A DNA stretch of 64,000 bases, from NCBI RefSeq assembly GCF_000002595.2, contig NC_057020.1, positions 3,203,907 through 3,267,906 on the forward strand, in the 5' to 3' direction. Position numbers and translations under genes: made by a program. This document shows, piece after piece, positions 12,591 to 22,887 of this stretch (position 1 is the first letter of the stretch; the number at the start of each line of letters is the position of its first letter). The DNA comes from Chlamydomonas reinhardtii. Its lineage: Eukaryota; Chlorophyta; Chlorophyceae; Chlamydomonadales; Chlamydomonadaceae. The notes beneath the pieces are model-generated. The model saw only the letters and a program-made list of their open reading frames with translations. It was not told the origin of the DNA and ran no database searches.

Positions 12591-13913
12591 ACGCAGGTGC
12601 TAGTCTGCTTGAGCCGCGTGTGCTATGTTCAGCGACGGCAACGTCGCAGCGTTGGGGTGCACCTGTCTCACGGTCATAGTTATTTGCGTGACGTCACTTG
12701 TATTTGGAACAGCAGCAGCAGCATGCTCGGGGGAGCCAATGGTAGTTAGTGCACACATTGTGGCCGCGCCGGTAGCGTCGGCGGTTTTCTTGCATTTACT
12801 GTGATTGATGGCGGGGCTGGCGGGGCCTGAGAATTCCATAGGGATATGTGTGCATGCAGCACGGGTGGCCGGACTCCCGATATCGGGAGGCACAGTGATT
12901 TACTACTGTGACCAGTGGTACCAAAGTGAGCCATCGGCACCGCATTTTCGCCATGTTAATTGTGAGCTTAGCGTGCGGTAAGAACTTCTACGGTGATTAC
13001 CACGTCCTGCAAGCGTCGGGATAGCCATTGCTTTATCTACGGAATACCGTGATCTGCTGCATACGTGGGTGCGGTCAGGATGTGCGCCGCTGGTCGGATC
13101 TACCGTATTGAAGCCTGGGCGGGGCTTGACGTATAGTACGCTGCACGTTGGAGTGAGCACGTGTAAGCCTACAGGGAGTTTTCGTGGCACCGCGCATATG
13201 CGATGAAAGAAACATAATGGAAGACCCCGGCAGAGGGCGCACCATCCCATGCCAATGCAAGAGCACGCAGCCGCTGCTGCTGGTCCGCCCGACATTGAAG
13301 CAAGCCAGGCCCGTATCTGCATGGCGGGTACTGTGCATCATGACGGGTACTCGGGTAGCAGCACACGACCGGTTCCTCGCACAACTGCTTTACGACACCT
13401 TGACGGCACAGCCATTGACGGCACCAAGACGCTGCTGACATACGGTGCGCCGGGGGAAGGGATATGTGCCCGCGCCCAACGAAATAGCCTAGCGACGCAA
13501 CGGCTTGACATCGCCTGCGCACTATGACGCAAACATCGACACAACCTGCCAGCTACCGTCGGTACAGTAACAGCGCGCGAACGACGCACCAATGCCTTGT
13601 CCCTTCTTGCTACGCATTTATGTGGGCACGGGTGGGAGCCACACACATCGGGACTACGCTTTCCTGCCCCTTGCCATGTTCCATCACGAGCGCACTATGA
13701 CGCACCACTGGGGCTGCCGAGGCCTTGCCCCCTGCACTCCAGTCCTTTCTCCTCCTGCCCCACGCCGTCTTTCCTCCTAACCACCGCAACCGTCCAAACT
13801 CACAGTCCAGCAGCGCGCGCCACTCACTCCTCCACCCTCACAATACAAACACACATTCCTCTGATTGTCTTCCCACGTACAGCGGCAACATCCCACCCAA
13901 ACTCCACAACCCA
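12591..13913. other. Convergent 3' region, no gene seen
   Basis: This holds the 3' UTRs of the secreted protein gene (+) and RABL2 (-). A TGTAA at 13162-13166 is a candidate poly(A) signal for the former. The short Pro/Thr/His-rich open frames have no splice support. Confidence 0.45.
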
Positions 13914-14267
13914 TCATTGCCCCTCGCCGTCCTTGTCCTTCTCATCTTCGAGCGCCTTGACAGCGTCTTCGAGCTGCTTGCGTGTATCCATGCTAATCTC
14001 ACCCAGCAGGTCCAGCACCTGCGGTTTGGTGCGGTAGCACTCCTGAGCCAACGATCAAGCAAGGGCCGTGCCGGAGCAGCACTTCGGCACCTAAGCGGGT
14101 GCAGTCCCGCGCTATCCTGGAATGTAACAAGAGCACGTGTCATCCCCAGGGCGTTGGTGACTTGGTGAATACCCCAGCGCCAGCCGTTGTCTCCCCTGAA
14201 GCCCCAAGCCCGCTGCCACATTCCAGTGCGACGTCACGACACACACATGCACACATACACACACGTG

Positions 14268-14307
<40 letters not shown>

Positions 14308-16026
14308 CACACGCACCCCCCCCCACACACACACACACACCGCGCGACTGTTTCCTTACGGGATTGGTTCAACGTTAACCCCCCCCCACACACACACACA
14401 CGCACACACACACACACCTCCTGGTAGAAGTCGTCCTTGGGCGCGGCCTTCCAGCGCATGCCCGCCATGATGGCCATGTTGAAGATCTTGACCACGTTGG
14501 TGCCATCGGACGCGGACACGAAGAAGAATGGCAGCTTGCGCTTTGCCGCGAAGTTGAAGGACTTGGAGGTCACCTGTCAGGGTAGGCCATGGAGGGGTAG
14601 AGGTGAGAAAGCGCGGGCCTGGGCGCGTTGCTCGCTAGGATACCCTGGCTGTTGGGCCGTCCGAACTTCGGGTTGCAACCCTAGTAGGGCTGAGCGGTGG
14701 TTCGGGGAAAACGGCGGCGAGATGCCGGCACGTGGCGAGGGCTGTCACATCACGATGCAGTCGAGCAGTCGCCTCAACGGTTAGCCGGAATGAAATGCGC
14801 CGCGCGACACTGCCCGAAGGCCGACTTCTTTGGGAAGCTTAAGCGACCGGTTTATGCGCTGTACAGTATGCGGTTGTATTGTTGCGGACGCCTCCAGTGG
14901 GATTGCGATTCGCAACCGCATCACCCGCTCCCAAGCCACTCCCGTCAGCTCCAGACGCCCCACCAGCCTAATCCCTGCCCGGCTTTCCGCCCCGCTTATC
15001 CCTGATTTTCCCGCTGCCCGGCACACCTTGTAGTCGATGTCAATCTTATTCGCCACCACCAACGTCGGGATGCCCTTGCAGTTGTCCTGCAGCTCATCGT
15101 ACCACTTCTCCAGGTTCTTGTACGTCACTTTGCGTGTCACGTCAAACACCATGATGCACGCGTGCGCGCGGTAGTAGTAGGACGAGTGCATGCTGTTGAA
15201 GCGCTCCTGCCCGGCCGTGTCCCATATGTCTGTCCGAGCAGCGGCCACCGACGATGGCATGTCAGGCGAGTGGGAGGCGAAGGGCGAGCGAGGACATCAA
15301 CGCGAGGGTTGGTCTATGACGTCATGCGATGGATGTGTTTGGGTGATCGCGGCCATGCATGGCCTCATTTATAACCCAGCTGTGCAGCCTGGACTGGCGG
15401 TAAGAGCCGCGCGGCACGAACCCCACGAAAGCCCTGCCAACCCATCAGACCCTGGCCCCGGCCGCAGCACCCATCTTCACTGGCCCTCGCAATGCTGGGT
15501 TGGACAGCCACTCACCGCATGCCACGGTTTTGGCATCCTGCGTCTTGAAGTTGTATCGGTACAGGGTTAGGGCGTAGGTCGACAGCTGGTGCGGCTTGTA
15601 GTTATCAAGCAGAAAGCGCTCCACGAGCCTGTAGCCGTAAATACATGTCGACCATAAGCCAGGTGAGCCAGGAGCCAGAGCCAAAGCTAGGCTGCGAAGG
15701 GGCCGGGAAGGACCATCTCTGTCGCGACCGCTGAGCTTACTTTGATTTCCCCACAGCGGAGTCACCCAGCAGGATGATCTTGATTGCATCTGAACCCGTT
15801 AACTGCAAAGGGGCAACAACAGAGCCGGTCTCAGCATGCGCAGGCGCCGAACGTTCGAAACACAAAACCGTAACATGCACGCCGCACCAGGGTTAGCTCC
15901 TCTCCTTGGGGGCCAGACGTGCTCGCCCCTGGGCGGGCGGGCAAAGGGTTGGCGCTGAATTGTTTGCACTACAATTGATTTTGCAGTTCCACCTCCCGCC
16001 TTCTGGCTGCACCTACCATCAGCCAT
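13914..16026 (-). CDS. RABL2: RABL2 ciliary small GTPase
   Basis: Rab-like GTPase that works at the ciliary base with IFT-B in entry and export of ciliary cargo. Six exons in phase: 16026-16017, 15789-15741, 15628-15516, 15229-15027, 14573-14418, 14042-13914, giving 219 residues (human RABL2 about 228). Exon 1 is only 10 nt (MAD plus one base). G motifs: P-loop GDSAVGKSK, switch [13 protein letters not shown], specificity loop [10 protein letters not shown] and [14 protein letters not shown]. Family-specific text includes [13 protein letters not shown] and [20 protein letters not shown]. The C-terminus ends [10 protein letters not shown] with no prenylation Cys, normal for RABL2. The last intron (14417-14043) is full of (CA)n and holds a 41-nt repeat shared with the repeat block near 26.1 kb. 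It is head-to-head with CFAP418. Very sure of the family. Confidence 0.96.
14238..14417. repeat. (CA)n microsatellites in the last RABL2 intron
   Basis: Two CA/CAC tracts lie in the intron, immediately beside its 5' splice site on the minus strand. They flank a 41-nt non-simple segment (about 14343-14383) found inverted at 26134-26174. Confidence 0.85.
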
Positions 16027-16434
16027 TGAGCCTAGTAGTTCGAGCCTATCGCCACTTCCGGGGCAGCGCACACAGGAAGAGAAGTTCCGGGGCAGCGCGC
16101 ACAGGAAGAGAAGTTCCGAAGCTCAGAAAATGAGAGCGGGAAAATGCTTCTGGTGCTAGTGGGAGATAGCAATACAGAACCAAACTTTCTATGAGTTCAT
16201 TGAGTTGCCAAGACTGCAATGAAGTTGGACGCTGGCTTTGTTCTCGCTCGCTCCAAAATAATTACACCACAGGCTGGTAATACAACATCCTTGCACGCCA
16301 CCTGACCACGCACGCGAGCTTCCAAGTCCTGAATGTTCAGGCTGAAGGCTCAGACATCGACAACGCACGCCTGTTACTTAAGCTGTAAGGAGTTTTTATT
16401 TATAGCCTGCTAGAAACCGTAAAGCTGGGAAGCT
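16027..16434. promoter_or_regulatory. Divergent promoter region of RABL2 and CFAP418
   Basis: These 408 bp separate the RABL2 and CFAP418 start codons. They contain a 29-bp tandem duplication near the RABL2 side (16056-16113) and an AT-richer stretch at about 16200-16420 next to CFAP418. No named motif is claimed. Confidence 0.6.
16056..16113. repeat. 29-bp tandem duplication in the divergent promoter
   Basis: Two adjacent units at 16056-16084 and 16085-16113 begin TTCCGGGGCAGCGC and end GGAAGAGAAG, differing by one base; a third partial unit begins at 16114. Its place between two ciliary genes makes a regulatory role possible, but that is inference. Confidence 0.85.
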
Positions 16435-17208
16435 ATGTCGCTTAGCGTCGACGACCTCCTTAAAGAGCTGGATGACCTGCCCGGCAAGGGCCAAGGAGCT
16501 CTCAGGATGTCGGCAAGTGCAGCTCATCACCATGGCAGAAGTGGCTCGACGCCACCGCCGGTGCAGCCGCTGAACTCGCGAGTGTCGGTGCCGGTGCCGC
16601 CACGCGGGTCTGCGGGGGGCTCTTCCCAGTCGCTGAACTCTCAACCAGGCCACGGGCGGACGCGCAGCGTATCGGGGACGACGAGTAAGAAGGACGACTT
16701 GGACAACCTGCTAGGCGAGTTGGACTTTGGCGGCACGCCCTACAACAGCATGAACGGGCGGCAGGGCGCCTCAGCCCTGGGCACGGTCACGGCAGCTGCG
16801 GCCAAGCTTTCGAGCACCACCAGCACCGGCACGCCACCGCCACCCTCGCGCGGCTCCTCCGTGATCGCCTCCAAACAAAAGTGCACGGGCGTGTTCACGG
16901 GCGGGACATCCTTCCCGCGCGGCCGCATGGGCGCCGTGGGGGCGCTCACGTGCTGCGACGCACTGCGCTGCACCAAGTGCGACTTCCGGGTCGAGCAGTT
17001 CAACAACCGGGAGTGGCACGCCGACGTCGACTATCTCTTCTTCCGAAACAATTTCCCAAACGAGGAGAAGCTAGCGCCCAAGATGCGCTCGCGGCAGGGC
17101 TCGGTGGCGTATTGCTGTCAATGCTCCTGGCTGAACAGCACGGAGCAGGCCAAGCTGGACTTCTCCAGTGAGCTGCGTTGGGTGTGCGCCGGACACCTCA
17201 TGCCCTAG
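16435..17208 (+). CDS. CFAP418: CFAP418 (C8orf37) homologue
   Basis: Cilia-associated protein; in humans, loss causes retinal dystrophy and a Bardet-Biedl-like ciliopathy. One uninterrupted exon gives 257 residues (human about 207). The N-terminus MSLSVDDLLKELDDLPGKG carries the acidic LLxELD-type motif, repeated at about residues 88-95 (DDLDNLLGELDF). A Ser/Pro/Gly-rich linker leads to the conserved C-terminal domain: LTCCDALRCTKCDFRVEQF, DVDYLFFRNNFPNEEKL, GSVAYCCQCSW and ELRWVCAGH. The Cys pairs and the DYLFFRNN signature are the family hallmark. The longer linker accounts for the extra length. It shares a divergent promoter region with RABL2. The absence of introns is unusual among its neighbours. 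Confidence 0.94.
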   Translation: MSLSVDDLLKELDDLPGKGQGALRMSASAAHHHGRSGSTPPPVQPLNSRVSVPVPPRGSAGGSSQSLNSQPGHGRTRSVSGTTSKKDDLDNLLGELDFGGTPYNSMNGRQGASALGTVTAAAAKLSSTTSTGTPPPPSRGSSVIASKQKCTGVFTGGTSFPRGRMGAVGALTCCDALRCTKCDFRVEQFNNREWHADVDYLFFRNNFPNEEKLAPKMRSRQGSVAYCCQCSWLNSTEQAKLDFSSELRWVCAGHLMP

Positions 17209-18757
17209 CGGCCCTTGGTGGCAGCGGGCCATGGCAGCGGGCCTCATGGTGCACGTGCGGCGTAGAGGAGTGGCAGGCGGCGGCTTGGGTGGGGCCGAGA
17301 GCAGGCACCGGCCCTGGGGCGGTGTGCACGCTGCACAGGCTCGCCCGCATGAGTGTTAGCTGCTGCTGGGGGCGCTGGGTGGGAGGTGGCCTCCTGCCAC
17401 GCATATGCGCGGTGAAGCAGCAACTTGGGAAGGAGGAGAGGAGTACGGCAGCAAGTGCCCGCAACCTACCACAGCAGACATGGATTCATGGCTGTCGCCG
17501 GGAGGGCGCGAGGCTCTTCGCGGTGCTAGGCAGGGCTTAAATAATCACGGCGGTAACTCTTGGAGGGGCGGCGGCTTGTTAAGGCGCACACAGCCGTCCC
17601 TGCCAGACGCAGGCAGAGGTCGCAGTGTGGCGGCACGACCTAGGCTCAGACAGGCAGGCAGGCGGGCAGGCAGGCTGAGAGCCTTGCACCAGTAAATAGC
17701 AAAGAGACCGCTGTGAAGCGGAGGCCATGGGCAAGGACATGATATGTCCGTGTGCAAGGAAGTAGGTTTCGGTGGTATGGATGACGTTCTTCCGGACGTG
17801 GTGTGGGTTCAGCCCACAGTCAACGTAGGGACAAGCACTTTCCGTACGCACGTTACTTGTGCAGGGCGCGAGTGTATAATGCGCTGAGGTGCAGGTGTGT
17901 CTCTATCGTAAGGCGGGAAGTGGATGCAGCTGCAAGTAATATTGGTGGGTGTGCTCTGGACCGGGGCCGGGTTTCGCTGCCGCATGTGCCACCCTGCTTT
18001 CGGCTTTCGCCGTGTATTGACGTGTGTAGAATGCTACGCATTAGCCCAGGGGCTCCCTCGTGTCGATACAGTAACTCGCAGTTCAGTTCACGGGGCCTAT
18101 CAGTATACAGCAGAATGGGTGCACCCAAAGTTTGCGCTGAGCGCAATAGGCTTGCGCTTGTGCGTGCTCATCATGAATGCGCGTTCACGGTTACGAACCA
18201 CATTGGACAGACTTAACGCGAAACGGGTGTAGTAGCGTGACAGCGGCAGGGTGTCAACTACAGTGTGTGCGCAATGAACATAGGCGCTCAGATGGACACC
18301 CAAGGGTGAATGCAGAATGCCGCGTGTATGCACATGCAATGTTTCTTGGCATTGTATACGTCCTGTTTCCTGCGCAATGTCAGAGGCGCAGACGTGCTAC
18401 ACAGCACGCGGAAGGCACTGCATGTAGACAACTGTCAGCAGAGCGCCCTACTAGGAGCGCATCTACCGGCTACCATGCTTCATCATGTCCAGTACCTGGT
18501 AACAGGCTACCAACTGTTCAATGGTCAGCACACACCTACATATGATGTTCAGCCAGGTCACACGTGCGTCAATGCGCAACTCAGTGCAAGAGTAGTAACT
18601 AGCAGCCATAGCGCCACTCAATTAGAGCTCAGCACACTTTGGGGTCGAAGTTTCGCGGAAGCCCCTGCCCATCCACATTTCGGCTACTGGTACTGTGCTC
18701 CACGATCAAGCATATGTCGCATTCAACGAGTATCACAGCGCTGCCAGACGCGCTGCC
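17209..18757. other. Convergent 3' region, no gene seen
   Basis: This is about 1.5 kb between the stops of CFAP418 (+) and the FBXO31-like gene (-). A CAGG-type simple run sits at about 17650-17680. The stretch from about 17800 to 18750 has more balanced composition but no exon with splice support on either strand. Confidence 0.45.
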
Positions 18758-21700
18758 TCACGCCCGCGTGCTACCGGACAGGTCCAGCCCGCACACGGTC
18801 GCACTCAGGCGCTCCAGGTCCACTATGAAGTCAAAATCCCCCTGCCACAAAAACCCAATGCGCCCATTGTCGTACACCCACAGCCGCCCGTCGATCCAGG
18901 CCGGGTTGGAGAAGCCTGCGGGGGCCGCGCACCGAGGTCATGGGCATGCGGCATGTGCAGCAGTGTTGAAAACACGAGATAGGGGACACGCAGACTGTGC
19001 GACATGCGATGCTTGAGCGGTGCAGCAGGTGTGTGGCGCGCAAGGCCGAGCAACCAGACGCACAGCCAGGCACCACGCCTTCGAGGTAACAGTTGCACGC
19101 ACCTGCGCCAGCGACTCGGCCCTGGCCCTTGTAGATGGCGACCACACGCAGCGGTGTGCGGCGCGTTGCCGCCGCCCCCGTCCCTGCAGGCGCCTCTTGG
19201 GCGCCTGCCACCCCGGCCACGACCTCAGTGGCCGGCGCCACTGCCTCCTGGCCCCCCATCCCCGCCAGCCCGACAGCAGTTGTTGACCCAGTTCGAGACA
19301 TGCTAGCCGCCGGCATGCCAGGCGGCGGAGGCGGCGGCCGAAGGAGCGCCCACAGGTCAGCCGGCTCCGCCGCCGCCGCCGCGGCCGCGGTCGCGGCCAG
19401 CTGTGCCTGAATGGCAGCCTGCGGGTCTAGCGCGCCGACTCCTGCGCCCATGCCTGCATCCGGCTGTGGTGGTGGGTGCACCGCAAGAGGTGCTGGTTGG
19501 GCCGCCGCCGCCGCCGCCGCCGCCTGCCCAGCCGCTGCGGCCGCGCCCGGCATAGCCCACATGGGAGGCGCCACCTGCATGCCTGCAGGCGCCACCAGCA
19601 ATCCGGGAGGCACTGCTACCACGCCGGGTGGCGCCACTGCGGGCGCAGCTGTGCCGGCTGCTGCCGCTGCCGCCGCCGCCTCGGCCTCAGCCATCGCTGC
19701 CGCCACTGCATTGGCAAGCTCCAGCCCCGGGTTGGCTGTGCATAATACAGGACACGCGGACACAGGACCATCGGGCAAGAAACAAAAGTAGATGTAAACA
19801 ATACGGTAGGTGACATCAACAGTACGGCATGCAACAAAATGAAAACGTGGCGGTCCGATCTGATCCTTGCGGTACACCAAGCCGCAGCCCTCACATGTGA
19901 AGAAGGGCCTGTTGACACACCAGGAGCACGGGAGCAAGTTGCGGCAGCGATTAGCTCAGCAGGCAGTCGCAATGGCTTTCCCCACAGTATTTCCTTATGC
20001 ATGGCGGACACCCTGGCATGCGCCCATGCCGCAAACCCCCTAGCCCAGCCGTGAGCCTGAACGAACTAACTGCCATGCTGACACGCACATGCACACACGA
20101 ACGCATGCACTCAAGCTCTCCCGACCTCACACGCGCGCCCACCTGTTGGTTATGAGCTCCACCTCGCTCAGCGGCCACGGCTGCGGCAGCGGCTCACACT
20201 CGGCCCAAAATGACACCTGGCCCGCAGGCACGTTCGGGTCGCCTGTGCCGGGGCGAGTGTTAACAAGTTAAGAACAACGAACACGGAACGTCGGTTCGCG
20301 AGCGCGCCGTGTGTTTGTGCGTGTGTAATTGTGTCTGTGTCCGCGTGTACGGTTGGGGGACGGCCGCACGTGCTTGTAACCGAAGCGCGTTGGTGACACG
20401 GACTGCACAGAAACCCGCGGCGCACACAGCACAGCACGCACCTGTGACCTTGGTGGCGACCAGCCGCGCCCGGCTGCCTGTGCCCTCGTACCCCAGTGAC
20501 ACCACCTCCACGCCGTGGGGGCCGTACACACCTGCGCCGCACCAACCGCGGGGAAAGGGAGCAACCCATAAACCGGGGCAGGGCACGGGAAGACCACAGC
20601 AAGGCGCGCACCGAAATCCATCACCCCCAAAGTCGGCTCCTCTTTCATTCGAACCAGCCTGGCTATGCACATATGCGGCCAGCCCACCAGCTGCTCTCCA
20701 GCACCTTCGCAGCTGCGCACGCACGCAGCCACGCAGTCACACGCACACGCGTACGCACACGCCACCCACCCACCCACCCACCCACCCGACCACACGCACA
20801 CGCCACCCACCCACCCGACCACACGCCGCTCATGGGCCGCTGCCTGCTGGGCGCCGCCACCTTGAGCCGCACCAGGTGCTGCAAGATTGCCGCCTGCCGC
20901 CGCACGCCGCCGCCGGCCGGCCCGCCGCCGCCGCCGCCGCCCATGCCCCCGCTGACGCCTCGCTTGTCCTTCTTGCGGCCGCTGGACCTGTCCACGGCAA
21001 AGCCCCAAGATGCCCGCCGGCCGCTTACGGCGCAAGGGCCGGGAAACGGCGGCCTACCACAAGTGCCCCTTGCCTGAGGCCGTCCCGCCAATTGTAGTTT
21101 CTGGTTTGCGTCTTGCTCCTGGAATTCCTCACGGAAATGAAGGAAACAACCCAGCCCGCCCCACTCCACGCCGCGCCGCGGCCCACCTGCTGCCCGCCAC
21201 GCTGCCCGCCATGAAGCGGAGCATCTCGTACCCAAATGATTTGGGCGGGCTGGCGCCCAGCAGCCCCAGCGGGTGTTCCGCCATGACGCCGCCACCGCTG
21301 CTGCCGGCCGCGGCGGGCGAGGTGCCGCTGCGGTCGCGTATCGACAGCGCGTGCGTTCCTGTGGGAAGGAGCTCGCAGTTTGTGAGGTGGCTTATATTGT
21401 CACGGACGTCCGAGAGAGGTCGTGGCGGGCACTGTATTGTTACGGTACCCCTCACTACCAGGCCGAAATCCCCACAGCCGAAATCCATGCAGCACAAGAA
21501 CCCGATCGCAATGTGCTTGTCGCGTGTGCGGTCGCACCTGTCGCCACTGCTGCCGCCGCCAGTGCTGCTGCTGAGGGCCCACCAGCCCCTCCTGGGCCCC
21601 CCATACGGCGCCACGGCTTGTCCTTGAGGATGGCGAGCGACTGCGGCGGCGGCAGACAAGGCCGTGACAGTAAGACGGCGTTGAAGCGCATTCAATTTGG

Positions 21701-22590
21701 TGGCCCCATCATGGCGTCAGGAGCATCTTCCCCACCCCTCAGCCTTATGATGCTCCCACTTACAGTACTGGGGAAAGTGGAAACAACCCCACCCCTTGCG
21801 ACCTGGCTGTGACCTCTCGTGTCACAGGTCATAACATCAGGCCACCCCGTGTTTGGCTTGAGTTCTGCCGCCCCGCCTCTCCTCATCTCACCTCGTCCAC
21901 CAGCTGCAGGCTGACGCCGGCCGTGCCGCTGGGCCCCACCCGCGCCGTCACCTCCTGAGCCAACTCCGTCAGCCCCTTACCTCCACGCAGCGCCACCACC
22001 TCCACATGCCCGCCGCCCCCGCCCCCAACCCTGCCAGCACCAGCAGCACCAGTAGCGCCACCCGTGCCACTGGTTCTGCGGCTGGCGCCGGCGCTGGGCG
22101 TGCCCGGCTCTTCGTCGCCGGGCGCGGGCGCCGCGGCGGCTAGCGGCGCACTGCCGGTGTGGCGGAAGGCCGTAGGCGCAGACCAGGAGATGCGGAAGAC
22201 GGAGCCGTAGGGCGCGTCCCCAACGCCACGCCACAGGCCCATGAGGGGCTGCATGCGCCGCAGGGTGGCGAAGACTTGGCGATAGGTGGTTGCGGGCTCA
22301 TCGTCCGCATCGTCCGCGCTGTCGTCGTCGCCCTGAAACACCGCGCTCGGACCAGAGCCGTTGTGAGGCGGGAGAGAGAGCCAATGCTCCGGGCCGACGT
22401 GAGACCAGTACTGGGCACACAACGGCGCCCAAACGCGTGATTCATCGCAGCAAACTGCTCGGAGACGGCGACACGATAATGCGAGGGTGATGATTTCGCG
22501 CGGGCCTTTGAGGCGGTGCAAAACCTTGGCTAATACATCGTCCGGTAGTTCTGCCAGAGACATTATAGGCGCGTCTGCACCCTCAGCCAT
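18758..22590 (-). CDS. FBXO31: FBXO31-like F-box protein
   Basis: Substrate receptor of an SCF (SKP1-CUL1-F-box) ubiquitin ligase. Exons: 22590-21892, 21640-21538, 21358-21187, 20987-20815, 20531-20442, 20242-20143, a less certain 19908-19805, 19735-19103 and 18915-18758 (about 743 residues). F-box at residues ~10-45: SLAELPDDVLAKVLHRL and LALSCRRLRAVCCDESRVWA. The split FBXO31 substrate domain follows: MQPLMGLWRGVGD, GVYGPHGVEVVSLGYEG, KVTGDPNVPAGQVSFW, then after an Ala/Pro-rich insert AIYKGQGRVAGAGFSNPAW and DNGRIGFLWQGDFDFI. These align with human FBXO31 blocks (YGPHGLEIVML, GDPNIPAGQ, FGFVW). Human FBXO31 binds proteins with C-terminal amides, so the same may hold here. The Ala-rich insert of ~200 residues is unusual. 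The start is ATG 22590, with G at +4. Confidence 0.88.
20763..20820. repeat. (CCCA)n simple repeat in an intron
   Basis: The tetranucleotide tract lies at the donor side of an FBXO31-like intron; the G|GTGGGTGG donor is made from the repeat itself. Confidence 0.75.
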
Positions 22591-22887
22591 GATACGCGTG
22601 TGGCAAGTTGGTGGCACGCTTCGCGGCAAAAGACTTCAGCAAACGGCATGCAGGTAGTGAACTTGTGAAGCGGACTGGCTTTAATATCCGATGCAGGCAG
22701 AAGTAAGTGTGCTGGTCAAGCAGGAGGAAAAACGCCGATGAACCAGGGGCCGCTGCATGAAGCGTTCGCTCCTTGCAACACTGTTACTGGCCATGAAGTA
22801 GCACGCGTGCAGCCATTTGGCATTGCTTGCTTACCATATAGCCCTCTTCTAGTCACCAGATCAGTTTCGGACACGTCTCGCGCGGAA
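22591..22887. promoter_or_regulatory. Divergent region between FBXO31-like gene and MPDU1
   Basis: These 297 bp separate the two opposite start codons. No specific element is recognised. Confidence 0.5.
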
